A stretch of 57,675 nucleotides of DNA from CAYQQU01 sp964419545 (lineage in GTDB: Bacteria; Bacteroidota; Bacteroidia; Chitinophagales; Saprospiraceae), in assembly GCA_964419545.1 (NCBI GenBank), contig CAYQQU010000037.1, positions 1 to 57,675 of the forward strand, in the 5' to 3' direction. The position numbers and the translations under genes are program-made. Below, one piece after another: positions 1-8,825 of the stretch (the stretch's first letter is position 1; the number at the start of each line of letters is the position of its first letter). The notes beneath the pieces were generated by a model, which did no database searches, was not told where the DNA came from, and saw only the letters and a program-made list of their open reading frames with translations.

Positions 1-100
1 TTTTTCCGGCCCGTAGCGCTGCTATGAGCCGGAAAAATCCCTTCGGGAGAACCCCAAATCTGAGTTTTTCGCTTCAAAAGCACTACCTCCAAACAAGCTC
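1..100. repeat. Truncated copy of ~150 bp inverted-repeat element (copy 1)
   Basis: Positions 1-94 match 40847-40940 at 92 of 94 bases by eye, so this is the right-hand part of the same element, cut by the window edge. The right end carries the terminal repeat ACTACCTCCAAAC, here extended by AAGCTC, which is the reverse complement of the GAGCTT before the left end of copy 2. The internal part holds the central GTAGCGCTGCTAT region. The last bases overlap the stop codon of the hydrolase gene at 100-102, so the element abuts a gene 3' end. No coding capacity is evident; a MITE-like or REP-like intergenic repeat is the best reading. Confidence 0.85.
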
Positions 101-990
101 TAGCTTTTTTCTTCTCTTTTTTTCCAGTAGCGCAACAGCCCCGCCACACTCATCCAGGAAGGGTTGGCGTATTCGTAACGCTCCAATCCTTCCTCTGATA
201 TTCCATGGTTTTCCAACTCTTTCCTGACAAAAGCTTCGAATTGCGGGGTGATCGCATTGGGGTCGGTCCCCTGTTCATAAAAAGGCTTCATCCAGTTGGC
301 CCATTCCAATAAACGCCGCTCCAGAGTTGCGAGGTGGTCGCGAATTTCCGTCACGGGTCCGTAATGGGTCAGGTACAAACGGGATAGCGGCAGTTTTTTG
401 ATCAGCTCGATAGAAGCCTGCCAGTCTTCGATATTGATATCGGGCGGCGGGCAGGGCGGCACCACGATGCCGTCGTCGATCTTTACGCCGGCTACATCCC
501 CCGTAAACAGCAGGTCGCCTACCTGCCAGGCAATATGGTGTACGGCATGGCCCGGCGTATGCCACGCCTTGACAGTCTGATCGCCTACCGTAATGCTTTC
601 CTCGTGGGCGGTCGGGTGAAGCCGCTCCCCGGCTATGGCGTTCATCTCTCCCCAGAGGCGATCCATTTCCTCCTGATAGATCCGTCGCGCAGAAGCCATG
701 AGTTTGCTGGGGTCGCTCAGATGTCTGACCCCGAACGGATGTACGTACACCGTAGCGCCTTTTTCGGCGAAAGCCCAGGCCGCGCCGGCGTGGTCGAGGT
801 GAATATGGGTGACAAAAACGTGTTGCACTTCCTCGGCCCGGTAACCGTGCTCCGCCAGATTTTTCTCCAATTGGGGAAAAGTGGAATGCGGCCCCGTTTC
901 AAAGAGTACGGGCCCCGCACTGGTCTCCAGCAAATAGGAGGCGATGGTGTGGTTGGCGCCCAAAAAGTTGAGATCGAGGATTTTGATCAT
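100..990 (-). CDS. MBL-fold metallo-hydrolase
   Basis: A 296-residue metallo-beta-lactamase-fold hydrolase, probably cytoplasmic because no signal peptide is visible. The metal-binding signature THIHLDHAG lies at residues 61-69; further ligand positions are HTPGH near residue 146, TGD near 165 and a C-terminal YLTHYGP. This arrangement is shared by glyoxalase II-like and lactonase-like hydrolases that bind two metal ions; the substrate cannot be told from sequence. The gene reads away from the gamma-glutamyltransferase gene start on the same strand with a gap of 77 bases, so co-transcription is possible. The start ATG at 990 gives the expected beta-strand beginning (MIKILDLNFLG). Fold assignment is firm, specific function is open. 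Confidence 0.9.
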   Translation of the reverse strand: MIKILDLNFLGANHTIASYLLETSAGPVLFETGPHSTFPQLEKNLAEHGYRAEEVQHVFVTHIHLDHAGAAWAFAEKGATVYVHPFGVRHLSDPSKLMASARRIYQEEMDRLWGEMNAIAGERLHPTAHEESITVGDQTVKAWHTPGHAVHHIAWQVGDLLFTGDVAGVKIDDGIVVPPCPPPDINIEDWQASIELIKKLPLSRLYLTHYGPVTEIRDHLATLERRLLEWANWMKPFYEQGTDPNAITPQFEAFVRKELENHGISEEGLERYEYANPSWMSVAGLLRYWKKREEKS

Positions 991-1067
991 TGTTTTCAGC
1001 TATTTTTTCTTTCATGAGTTTGGACTGATCTGCCGGCAGAGCGCCCCACAGGCTCTGCCTGTTGCCG

Positions 1068-2762
1068 TCAATACCCCGCCGCCTGCCCGTCCTTGCGCGA
1101 TTCCGAAGCGCCGTAGTACACGCCTTTTTCCGCGTCGTACAGGATGGCCTGATAGCCGCCGTAGCTGCCGTTGGAAAAGCCGACGCTATGCCGGCGGCGC
1201 ATCAGCTCGCGGATCACTTCGTAATCAAAACCCGATTCCAGCTCGATCATCCCCCGCTCGGTGGTCCGGGCGCCGGTAGGAGAAGAGGATCCGTCGTGCG
1301 CCATGCGCGGGGCATCGCCGGCTTCCTGCAGGCCCATGCCGAAGTCGATCAGGTTGACGATGATCTGTACATGGCCCTGCGGCTGAAAATCGCCGCCCAT
1401 CACGCCGAAGCTGAGGTAGGGTTGCCCGTCTTTGGTTACAAAAGCAGGAATGATGGTGTGAAAAGGACGTTTTCCCGGTTCGTAGGTATTATTCTGACCT
1501 TCGGTCAGCGCAAACAGCTCGCCGCGGTCTTGCAGGATAAAGCCGAGCCCGGGCGGCGCCATGCCGGAGCCCATACCGCGGTAATTACTCTGAATGAAGG
1601 ACACCATATTGCCGTCGGCGTCGGCTACTGTAAGGTAGATGGTCTCCCCGGCGCTGATCTCCCCGGCCGAATAAACCTGGGCCCGCTCGTCGGAGATTAG
1701 CTTGCGGCGTTCCGCTGCGTATTCTTTGGAAATGAGACGTTCGACGGGCACATCGGCAAAGTCCATATCCGCATAGTATTTCGCTCGGTCCTCAAAAGCC
1801 AGCTTCTTAGCTTCGGTAAAATAATGGATGTAGTCGGCGCTGCCGAAGCCCATGCCGGCGATGTCGTAACCTTCCAGGATGTTGAGCATCTGCAAGGCAG
1901 CGATGCCCTGGCCGTTGGGCGGCAATTCCCATACGTCGTAACCCCGATAATTGGTCGAAACGGGATCGATCCATTCGGAGCGGTGGCTTGCCAGGTCTTC
2001 ATAAGCTAAAAAGCCGCCTTGTTCCTGGATAAAATTGGCGATGGTGCGGGCGATAGCTCCTTCATAAAAGGCGTCGCGACCGCCTTCGGCCAGCTTGCGG
2101 TAGGTATTGGCAAGGGCCGGATTGCGGAAAATATCTCCCTTTTCCGGAATTTTGCCGTCGATGGTATAGGTCTCTTTGATGTTCGGGAAGCCCCGGCGCA
2201 GGTAGTTGTTTACCCCGATATTCATGTAATAGGCGATCAGTTCGCTAACGGGAAAACCTTCTTCGGCATAGCCAATAGCCGGCGCCAGCACCTGGGCTAT
2301 CGGTAGTTTGCCAAATTTGTCGTGGAGCGTAAACCAGCCGTCGACGCAGCCGGGAACACTAACGGGTAGCGGCCCGTAGGCAGGGATTTTTTCCATTCCC
2401 TGCTCTTTAAAGTATTCCAGCGTGAGCCCTTTCGGCGAACGGCCGCTGGCATTGAGCCCGTACAGTTTTTCGCTTTTCGCATCCCACAATATGACAAAAA
2501 GGTCGCCGCCGATGCCGCAGCCGGTGGGTTCCATCAGGCCGAGGGTAGCATTAGCCGCAATAGCCGCGTCGACGGCGCTGCCGCCGGCTTGGAGGATATC
2601 TATGGCCACCTGGGTGGCGAGCGGTTGACTAGTACAGGCCATGCCGCTGCGGGCGATCACCTCGGAACGGGTAGCGAAACTTTTACCGGTGATGCGGTCC
2701 TGGCCAAAGTTGAAGACCAGTGGGAAGAGGATAAGGATAAGCGTAAGGGCGGAGCGTTGCAT
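1068..2762 (-). CDS. ggt: Gamma-glutamyltransferase family protein (secreted)
   Basis: A 564-residue member of the N-terminal nucleophile gamma-glutamyltransferase family, which hydrolyses or transfers the gamma-glutamyl group of glutathione and related peptides and matures by self-cleavage into two subunits. An N-terminal signal peptide (residues 1-20, ending near FNFGQ) suggests export to the periplasm. The family features AGGSAVDAAIAA (about residues 58-70), GCGIGGDLF, and the small-subunit start SAGETIYLTVADADGN followed by GMGSG are present. The nucleophile Thr sits in GET-IYL rather than the TTHFS of E. coli Ggt, which resembles the YwrD-like subgroup. Length is usual for the family. 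Substrate preference is inference. Confidence 0.9.
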   Translation of the reverse strand: MQRSALTLILILFPLVFNFGQDRITGKSFATRSEVIARSGMACTSQPLATQVAIDILQAGGSAVDAAIAANATLGLMEPTGCGIGGDLFVILWDAKSEKLYGLNASGRSPKGLTLEYFKEQGMEKIPAYGPLPVSVPGCVDGWFTLHDKFGKLPIAQVLAPAIGYAEEGFPVSELIAYYMNIGVNNYLRRGFPNIKETYTIDGKIPEKGDIFRNPALANTYRKLAEGGRDAFYEGAIARTIANFIQEQGGFLAYEDLASHRSEWIDPVSTNYRGYDVWELPPNGQGIAALQMLNILEGYDIAGMGFGSADYIHYFTEAKKLAFEDRAKYYADMDFADVPVERLISKEYAAERRKLISDERAQVYSAGEISAGETIYLTVADADGNMVSFIQSNYRGMGSGMAPPGLGFILQDRGELFALTEGQNNTYEPGKRPFHTIIPAFVTKDGQPYLSFGVMGGDFQPQGHVQIIVNLIDFGMGLQEAGDAPRMAHDGSSSPTGARTTERGMIELESGFDYEVIRELMRRRHSVGFSNGSYGGYQAILYDAEKGVYYGASESRKDGQAAGY

Positions 2763-2886
2763 AGATTCAGCGATTTTAAAAGGCGTTGCTCCAAATAAAC
2801 AAAAAAACGGGAAATGGAAGCGCTTAGGATTCGTTTTTCGGTTGAAGAGCCGATAATTTTACGACAATTAAAGAAGGAAATTACCG

Positions 2887-5607
2887 ATGACAAAGGAAAA
2901 CCTGCAAATCGAAGGATTGCAAAAAATTAAAGCGGACCTGGAAATGGTTATGTCCAGTTTCAAATCCGTATTGGTGTCACTGGGCGAAACCGAACTGGCG
3001 GCGCGCCTGCCCTGGGTTAACCAGGACCCCATCCCCGGCGGCCGGCATAAGGTGTCGGACGAAAAACTGGCGCAGGCTATTGGGATGTCTTTTGAATTGC
3101 TGAACCTGGTGGAGGAAAATACGGCAACCCAGTTCCGCCGCAAAATGGAGACGCGCTTTGGTCTGGAAGCGATCAGAGGCTCCTGGGGCGAAACCTTGCG
3201 CCAGTGGGAAGCAGCCGGTATTGATCAAAAAGAGATGGCCGCTTTGTTGCCGAACATCAAGGTGATGCCCGTCCTGACGGCCCATCCGACCGAATCGAAG
3301 CGCGTGACCGTACTGGATATTCACCGGGAGCTTTACATGTTATTGGTGAAAAATGAAAACCCCATCTGGTCGACTTCCGAAAGAGCGGTCATACAGGAAC
3401 AGATCACGACGCTCCTGGAGCGGTGGTGGCGCACCGGCGAGATCTACCTGCAAAAACCTACCCTGGAAAACGAGCGCAAAAACCTGATGCACTACTTCGT
3501 CAATGTGTTTCCGGAAGCGTTGCACCTGACGGATCAGCGATTGCTGAACGCCTGGCGGGCAATGGGATATGATCCGGCATTGCTGCAATGGCCCGAACAT
3601 TATCCGTTGTTGGAATTCGGCAGCTGGGTCGGGGGCGATCGCGATGGGCACCCCTTTGTTACGCCCGAGTTTACCGCCTCAACCTTACTTCACCATCGCC
3701 GGGCGGCCCTGACCATGATCAAGCAGGCGCTCACCCAACTGGTCTCCCAGCTCAGTTTTTCAAGCCGCTTGAACCCGGTGCCGGAAACCTTCCTCAGCCT
3801 CATACAGGTGCGGGCGGAACAACTGGGCTCTGCCGGTCAGCAAGCCCTGAACCGCAACCCGCTCGAACCGTGGCGGCAATTTGTCAATTTGATGCTGGCC
3901 CGCCTGGAAAATACCATCGGGGAAAATTTTGAAGAAGAAGACGCCCGGCTGTACCGCCACGCCTCAGCGCTGTCCGCCGATCTGAAAGTGCTGCGCCAGT
4001 GTTTGATCCAGGTCGGGGCGGACCGGATCGCCAGGGGCCTCCTTTTTCCGGTAGAGCGACTGGTGCAGTGTTTCGGGTTTCACCTCGCGAAGCTGGACAT
4101 CCGGCAGAACAGTGTGTACCACGAAAAGGCGATCAGCCAAATGCTGGAAGCGGCCGGCTACCCGGATGCTGATTTCGGCGCCTGGACCGAAGAAAAGCGA
4201 CTGGAATTTCTCAACAAGGAGTTGAAGAGCAAACGCCCGTTCGTGGTCGCCGGGGCCTCCTGTGGGCAGGAAGCCGATCAGTTGCTGGGCTATTTCCGGG
4301 AACTGAAAAAATACATCGATCGTTACGGGCCGGACGGTATCGGCTCGCTGATTGTCAGCATGACCCGCAGCTTGAGCGATCTTCTATTGGTGTATCTGTT
4401 TTTAAGGGAAGTAGACCTGCTGGACTCGCCCCTTCCGGTAGTCCCCTTGCTGGAAACCATCGAAGATCTCGAAGCCGGCGGGGCGATCCTGGAATCCTTC
4501 CTGATGCATCCCGTTACCGTCCAGCGAAGAGAAGCCCACCACATGGATGTTCAGGAAGTCATGCTGGGCTATAGCGACAGCAATAAGGACGGAGGCATCC
4601 TGACCAGCCGCTGGAGCATCTACAAAGCGGAAGAACAATTGACAGCAATAGGCAATAAATGCGGCGTTTCGCTTTGTTTTTTCCACGGTAGGGGCGGAAC
4701 GATCAGCCGGGGCGGCGGCAAACTCCATCGCTTCCTGGAGAGCATGCCGCCGGGGTCCGTCAGCGGGCATATCAAAATGACGGTGCAGGGGGAAACCATC
4801 GCCAATCAATTCGCCAACCTGCTCAACGCCACCTACAACCTGGAAATGTTTATTTCGGGAACCGCCCGTCAGGCCATGTTCGCCAATGGTCAGCGGGAAA
4901 ACCAATCGCTATACCCGATCATGGACCGGTTGGTGGCCGCTACCCGGCAAGAGTACCGGGAACTGCTGGACCATCCGGACTTTATCGAATTTTACAGTCA
5001 CGCGACGCCCATCGATGTACTGGAACAAAGTAAGATCGGCTCCCGCCCGGCGCGGCGTACGGGCAGCCGGACGTTAGACGATCTGCGATCGATTCCCTGG
5101 GTGTTCAGTTGGAGCCAGTCCCGCTTCAATCTGACCGGATGGTTCGGCACCGGTGCGGCGCTGAAACAATTGAAAGAAAAGCATCCCGAAGAATACGCCC
5201 GGCTGCAGGAAGCGGCAGATCAATGGCCGCTGCTGAAGTACCAGCTCATTCAAATCGAAACCAATCTGCTGGACGCCGATCCGTCCATCATGCAGGCTTT
5301 TGCCGATCTGGTGCCGGATGGGGCCGTCCGTTCTGATCTGATGACGCTCATTTTGAAAGATTACGAAGAAGGACGGCAGCAAATTGAACACTTATTGGGC
5401 GCGCCGGCCGCCGAGCGACGGATCGCCCAGATGGAAAATGTAAAACTGAGAGGCGGCGCCTTATCCATTTTGCACCGCATGCAGATAAGTTCTATTCAAA
5501 AATGGCGCGCTTCGAAAGCAGTGAATACGGAAGAAAGCGATCAATTGCTGTTCAAATTGCTGTTGCTGGTAAACGCCATTTCCGGAGGACTGAAGGGGAC
5601 CGGGTGA
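2887..5607 (+). CDS. ppc: Phosphoenolpyruvate carboxylase
   Basis: A 906-residue phosphoenolpyruvate carboxylase, which carboxylates PEP with bicarbonate to oxaloacetate and refills the TCA cycle. Diagnostic motifs are VLTAHPTES (about residue 126-134, catalytic His), GYSDSNKDGG (about 559-568) and FHGRGGTISRGG (about 597-608) of the active site. The C terminus ends in GTG, close to the conserved NTG of the family. Length is slightly above the 883 residues of the E. coli enzyme. The gene stands alone, divergent from the gamma-glutamyltransferase gene, with a 124-base AT-rich promoter spacer, and is followed by a GC-rich hairpin. Start ATG at 2887 follows an A-rich stretch (AAGAAGGAAATTACCG). 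Confidence 0.97.
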   Translation: MTKENLQIEGLQKIKADLEMVMSSFKSVLVSLGETELAARLPWVNQDPIPGGRHKVSDEKLAQAIGMSFELLNLVEENTATQFRRKMETRFGLEAIRGSWGETLRQWEAAGIDQKEMAALLPNIKVMPVLTAHPTESKRVTVLDIHRELYMLLVKNENPIWSTSERAVIQEQITTLLERWWRTGEIYLQKPTLENERKNLMHYFVNVFPEALHLTDQRLLNAWRAMGYDPALLQWPEHYPLLEFGSWVGGDRDGHPFVTPEFTASTLLHHRRAALTMIKQALTQLVSQLSFSSRLNPVPETFLSLIQVRAEQLGSAGQQALNRNPLEPWRQFVNLMLARLENTIGENFEEEDARLYRHASALSADLKVLRQCLIQVGADRIARGLLFPVERLVQCFGFHLAKLDIRQNSVYHEKAISQMLEAAGYPDADFGAWTEEKRLEFLNKELKSKRPFVVAGASCGQEADQLLGYFRELKKYIDRYGPDGIGSLIVSMTRSLSDLLLVYLFLREVDLLDSPLPVVPLLETIEDLEAGGAILESFLMHPVTVQRREAHHMDVQEVMLGYSDSNKDGGILTSRWSIYKAEEQLTAIGNKCGVSLCFFHGRGGTISRGGGKLHRFLESMPPGSVSGHIKMTVQGETIANQFANLLNATYNLEMFISGTARQAMFANGQRENQSLYPIMDRLVAATRQEYRELLDHPDFIEFYSHATPIDVLEQSKIGSRPARRTGSRTLDDLRSIPWVFSWSQSRFNLTGWFGTGAALKQLKEKHPEEYARLQEAADQWPLLKYQLIQIETNLLDADPSIMQAFADLVPDGAVRSDLMTLILKDYEEGRQQIEHLLGAPAAERRIAQMENVKLRGGALSILHRMQISSIQKWRASKAVNTEESDQLLFKLLLLVNAISGGLKGTG

Positions 5608-5618
5608 TTTAAAACCGA

Positions 5619-5639
5619 AGCCCCGGCTTTAGCCGGGCT
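5619..5639 (+). terminator. GC hairpin after ppc
   Basis: AGCCCCGGCT-TT-AGCCGGGCT forms a compact stem a few bases after the ppc stop at 5607. No strong T run follows, so it may be a weak or bidirectional terminator between the convergent ppc and fmt genes. Confidence 0.45.
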
Positions 5640-5676
5640 CTGCCTTCTCACTCCAGCGCCGTTTCTTATAACTTGC

Positions 5677-5698
5677 TTTTACTCAGACGAAATTTTCT
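5677..5698. repeat. 22-nt dispersed repeat, copy A
   Basis: A 22-base block (core ACTCAGACGAAATTTT) is found again, exactly and in inverted orientation, at 42434-42455. Both copies lie in spacers between convergent genes; this one is 18 bases past the fmt stop. On the minus strand it is flanked by GAAATTTT ... AAAATTTC, a potential stem that could end fmt transcription. A chance exact 22-mer match is unlikely in a window this size. Confidence 0.7.
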
Positions 5699-5715
5699 TA
5701 TTAAAACAAAATTTC

Positions 5716-6630
5716 CTAAAAAGAAAAACCGTTTAAAAACTCCTCAGCCGACATCCGGCGCTTTCCGGCCATTTGCAGTTCGATCACGGAAATATAACCA
5801 TCCGCCGTACTGATCCTGATCCAGTTTTTATTGTCGGAAGAAAAAGCGCCGGGAGGGGAGGAGGGCGGTGTTTCTTCAAAAGAAGCCCTCAGGATTTTGA
5901 ACTGACGCTCGTCCAGCAAAGTCCAGGCGCCGGGGTAGGGGCTGAGGCCGCGAATGAAGTCGTGCACTTTTCGGGACGGCTGATCGAAATCGATCTCGCA
6001 GGTTTCACGAAAAATCTTCGGCGCCTTTGTCGCCTGGCTGTCGTCCTGTTTTTTCAGGGTATAATTACCTGTCTCGATGGCTTTGACCGTCTTGAGCACC
6101 ACTTCGGCGCCGAGCAGCATCATGCGGTCATGCACCTCGCCGGCGGTTTCGTTGGGACCGATCGGCATTTTTTCCTGCAGGAGAATATCGCCGGTGTCGA
6201 TGTCGTGTTGGATCAAAAAAGTAGTGACGCCCGTTTCCGTCTCTCCGTTGATTACCGCCCAGTTGATGGGAGCGGCGCCCCGGTATTCCGGCAGCAGGGA
6301 GCCGTGCAGATTGAAAGTGCCCAGGCGTGGCATGCTCCACACCACTTCCGGCAACATCCGGAACGCGACCACCACCTGCAGGTCGGCGCGCAGGGCGTAC
6401 AGCTCATCCAGAAAAGCCGGATCTTTCAGGCTGCGGGGCTGCAGTACCGGAATATCCGCCTCGACCGCGTATTTTTTTACGGCCGGTTCCAGCAATTTGC
6501 GGCCGCCGCGCCCCCCCAGTTTATCGGTGGCCGTAATGACGCCGACCACCTCATAGCCGTTCCGCACGAGGATGTCCAAAGAAGGAACAGCAAATTCCGG
6601 CGTGCCCATAAAGGCGATTCGCAAACTCAT
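5716..6630 (-). CDS. fmt: Methionyl-tRNA formyltransferase
   Basis: A 304-residue methionyl-tRNA(fMet) formyltransferase, which transfers a formyl group from 10-formyl-THF to the initiator Met-tRNA. The N terminus MSLRIAFMGTPEFAVPSL is diagnostic. The catalytic Asn-His-Asp set lies in FNLHGSLLPEYRGAAPINWA (about residues 106-125) and DIDTGDIL (about 145-152). The C-terminal OB-like domain (from about residue 205) contains the PYPGAWT motif. Length is normal for the family. The gene is convergent with ppc; its 5' end is divergent from an alpha/beta hydrolase gene with about 90 bases between the chosen starts. Confidence 0.97.
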   Translation of the reverse strand: MSLRIAFMGTPEFAVPSLDILVRNGYEVVGVITATDKLGGRGGRKLLEPAVKKYAVEADIPVLQPRSLKDPAFLDELYALRADLQVVVAFRMLPEVVWSMPRLGTFNLHGSLLPEYRGAAPINWAVINGETETGVTTFLIQHDIDTGDILLQEKMPIGPNETAGEVHDRMMLLGAEVVLKTVKAIETGNYTLKKQDDSQATKAPKIFRETCEIDFDQPSRKVHDFIRGLSPYPGAWTLLDERQFKILRASFEETPPSSPPGAFSSDNKNWIRISTADGYISVIELQMAGKRRMSAEEFLNGFSF

Positions 6631-6721
6631 AAACGGTCAATTTTTGTTAACTTCCAGCCACAAGGTAGATGTAAATAGGGGAATTAGAAAATGCGGCCTT
6701 TTCCCCGTAAAAAGCAATCTA

Positions 6722-7564
6722 ATGGGAGAAAAATCTTTTTACCTGCGATCCACCACCGGAAAAAACCTGGTAGGCGAAGAGTGGCCGGCCCCCGAAGCGA
6801 AAGGGGTTGTCGCTCTGGTGCACGGCCTCGGCGAACACTGCCGCCGCTACGAACGGCTGGCGGATTATTTCAACGACCGGCAGTGGGCGGTCATGGGGTT
6901 CGATCAGCTGGGGCACGGCCGTTCGGACGGACGGCGCGGTCACGCTCCTTCCACCGAGGCGTTGATCGCCGATATCGCGCTATTCGTTTCTGAAGTGAGC
7001 GGCCGGTACCCGGGCATCCCGCTTTTTCTTTACGGCCACAGCATGGGGGGCAACCTGGCGCTGACCTACGTGCTGCAACAGGAGCCGGAACTGGCCGGAC
7101 TCGTAGTGTCTTCTCCCTGGATCAAGCTGGCTTTCGAGCCGCCGGCCTGGCAGGTGACGCTGGCCCGGCTGATCCGCCCCATCCTTCCCGCCCTGGGGCA
7201 ACCCACCGGGCTCGACCCCGGCTACATCTCCCGCGCGCCGGAAGAAGTGGCCGCCTATCGCAACGACCCCCTGATCCACGACCGGATCACGCCGGCGACG
7301 GCCCTCGGCATCATGGAATCAGGAGCCTGGCTGATGCAGTTTTCCGGCGAAGCGCCCGTCCCCATCTTACTCATGCACGGCAGCGGCGACCGGCTCACCG
7401 ATTTTGAGACTACCCGCGCGCTCGCCGACCGCATCAACGGCGATTTGACTTTCCGCGCCTGGGAAGACTATTACCACGAACTTCACCACGAAGCGAAGCC
7501 GGAAGAGGTTTTCGATTTCGTCCTGCAATGGCTGGAAGAACGTCTTCAGCGCTCGCAAGGGTAG
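6722..7564 (+). CDS. Alpha/beta hydrolase, monoacylglycerol lipase-like
   Basis: A 280-residue serine hydrolase of the lysophospholipase/monoacylglycerol lipase group, probably acting on lipid esters in the cytoplasm. Visible are VHGLGEHCRRY near residue 29 (oxyanion region), the nucleophile elbow GHSMGG near residue 107, an Asp in MHGSGDRLTD near 220 and the catalytic His in YYHELHHE near 250. A longer in-frame reading begins upstream at 6572, but the ATG at 6722 (MGEKSFYLRS) fits where homology to the family begins and avoids overlap with fmt. No signal peptide is visible with this start. The gene is followed within 24 bases by the stop of the convergent GT2-like gene. Confidence 0.88.
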   Translation: MGEKSFYLRSTTGKNLVGEEWPAPEAKGVVALVHGLGEHCRRYERLADYFNDRQWAVMGFDQLGHGRSDGRRGHAPSTEALIADIALFVSEVSGRYPGIPLFLYGHSMGGNLALTYVLQQEPELAGLVVSSPWIKLAFEPPAWQVTLARLIRPILPALGQPTGLDPGYISRAPEEVAAYRNDPLIHDRITPATALGIMESGAWLMQFSGEAPVPILLMHGSGDRLTDFETTRALADRINGDLTFRAWEDYYHELHHEAKPEEVFDFVLQWLEERLQRSQG

Positions 7565-7587
7565 GAGCCGCCTGGGAGTAGCGTAAA

Positions 7588-8541
7588 CTAAAATCGCTTG
7601 ATCGATTCGATCAGATAAAGCGGCCGGTGTTTGATCTCCTGGTAGATATTGGACAGGTAGATCGACATGATGTAGAGGTTCAGGCAGGTGATCGCGAAAA
7701 ATACCGAAATTAGGATCACCAGGAAAGTCCAGCCCGAAAGCGCCTGGCCGACGTTCCCGAACAGGTCCACGCCGGTAAATTTCACTTTCAGCGCGTTGAC
7801 GATGACGCCGAGCAGGAAAACGAAAGAAAAGATAAAGATCCAGAGTAACAGAGAGCGAAGAAAAGTCGTAAAAGAAGCAATAGCGACCAACGAAGTTTTA
7901 AAATGGTCGGAAAAGGATTCTTCTCCTTCGAAAAGCGGAGGCGCTTCGCTTTCGATATAGCTGGTGTTGTACCCGACGATGGAGTAGATGGCTTTCATAT
8001 AGCGCAGATTCTCGCGCAGGCGCAGCACCGAATTGAGGGCCCGGCGGGAAATAATACGGGTATCGTAGGCTTTTTCGTCCACCCGCAGATCGGAATAATG
8101 GCGCAGGATACCGTAAAACAGCCAATAGAAGGGACGGAAACGCCATTTGACGTGCCGTTCCCTGGCGCGTACGTAAACGATGTCGAAGCGTTCCTGCGTG
8201 CGCTCGAACAGGCGAAGGATCAGCGCCGGCCGATCGTAAAACCCGGTCTCGAAAATAACGGTGTAATCGCCGTTGGCGCGATCGAGGCCGGCCAGTATGG
8301 CGTGGTTGCGCAGGGTGTTGGCCGAGAGCGTCAGCAGATACAGGTTCTGCTTCAGGGCCGGTTCGAGCGGTTCGATCTCCGCGTCGACCGGTATCCCGGG
8401 CTGGTTGTTCACCAATACGATCTCGAAATCCGAAAAGTGCTCCCGCAGCAGGGCATAGACATTGCGCAAGAGGGTAGGGAGGAGCCGCAACTCCGCAGGC
8501 GATTGAATAACACTGACCACCGAGAGGAAGCTGTTGTACAT
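7588..8541 (-). CDS. GT2-like (GtrB/DPM-type) membrane protein with degenerate catalytic motifs
   Basis: A 317-residue protein with the layout of polyprenyl-phosphate glycosyltransferases such as GtrB: an N-terminal GT-A domain (about 1-215) and two C-terminal membrane segments (about 225-250 and 262-292). The family order is kept: a beta strand with SFLSVVSVIQSP, then FEIVLVNNQPG where VDDGS is expected, then ANGDYTVIFETGFYDRP where MDADLQDPP is expected. Both nucleotide/metal motifs therefore lack their acidic residues, so catalysis is doubtful. A longer reading to 8631 exists; the ATG at 8541 (MYNSFLSVV) is chosen because it begins at the domain. The gene is divergent from the C39 exporter; whether they work together is unknown. 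Confidence 0.7.
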   Translation of the reverse strand: MYNSFLSVVSVIQSPAELRLLPTLLRNVYALLREHFSDFEIVLVNNQPGIPVDAEIEPLEPALKQNLYLLTLSANTLRNHAILAGLDRANGDYTVIFETGFYDRPALILRLFERTQERFDIVYVRARERHVKWRFRPFYWLFYGILRHYSDLRVDEKAYDTRIISRRALNSVLRLRENLRYMKAIYSIVGYNTSYIESEAPPLFEGEESFSDHFKTSLVAIASFTTFLRSLLLWIFIFSFVFLLGVIVNALKVKFTGVDLFGNVGQALSGWTFLVILISVFFAITCLNLYIMSIYLSNIYQEIKHRPLYLIESIKRF

Positions 8542-8825
8542 CGGCTTGGCTTGTAATATTGGAGCCGAAAATACCAGATTCCCGTCGTTTCCGCAAACGA
8601 AAGCTGACCGCGATGCGGACCACGGAGCCAAAATATTGAGCTAAAACCCTGATTTTGACGGCTTTTTTGTGAAAAAACTGTTAAAAAGCGGGCGGTTTAT
8701 TGGTAAAGGCGCTATCTTTCGGTTTTGTTAATATGTTAAAGCGCTGACAACCCGTACCCCCCAAGGGTCATTACAAGTCTCAACGATCGAAAAGCACAAT
8801 ATTTTACCAGGACAGTAAGGTGCTT

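Noticed and set aside
535..1017. 160-codon plus-strand frame over the MBL-fold gene
   Set aside because: Antisense shadow of a gene with a complete HxHxDH motif.
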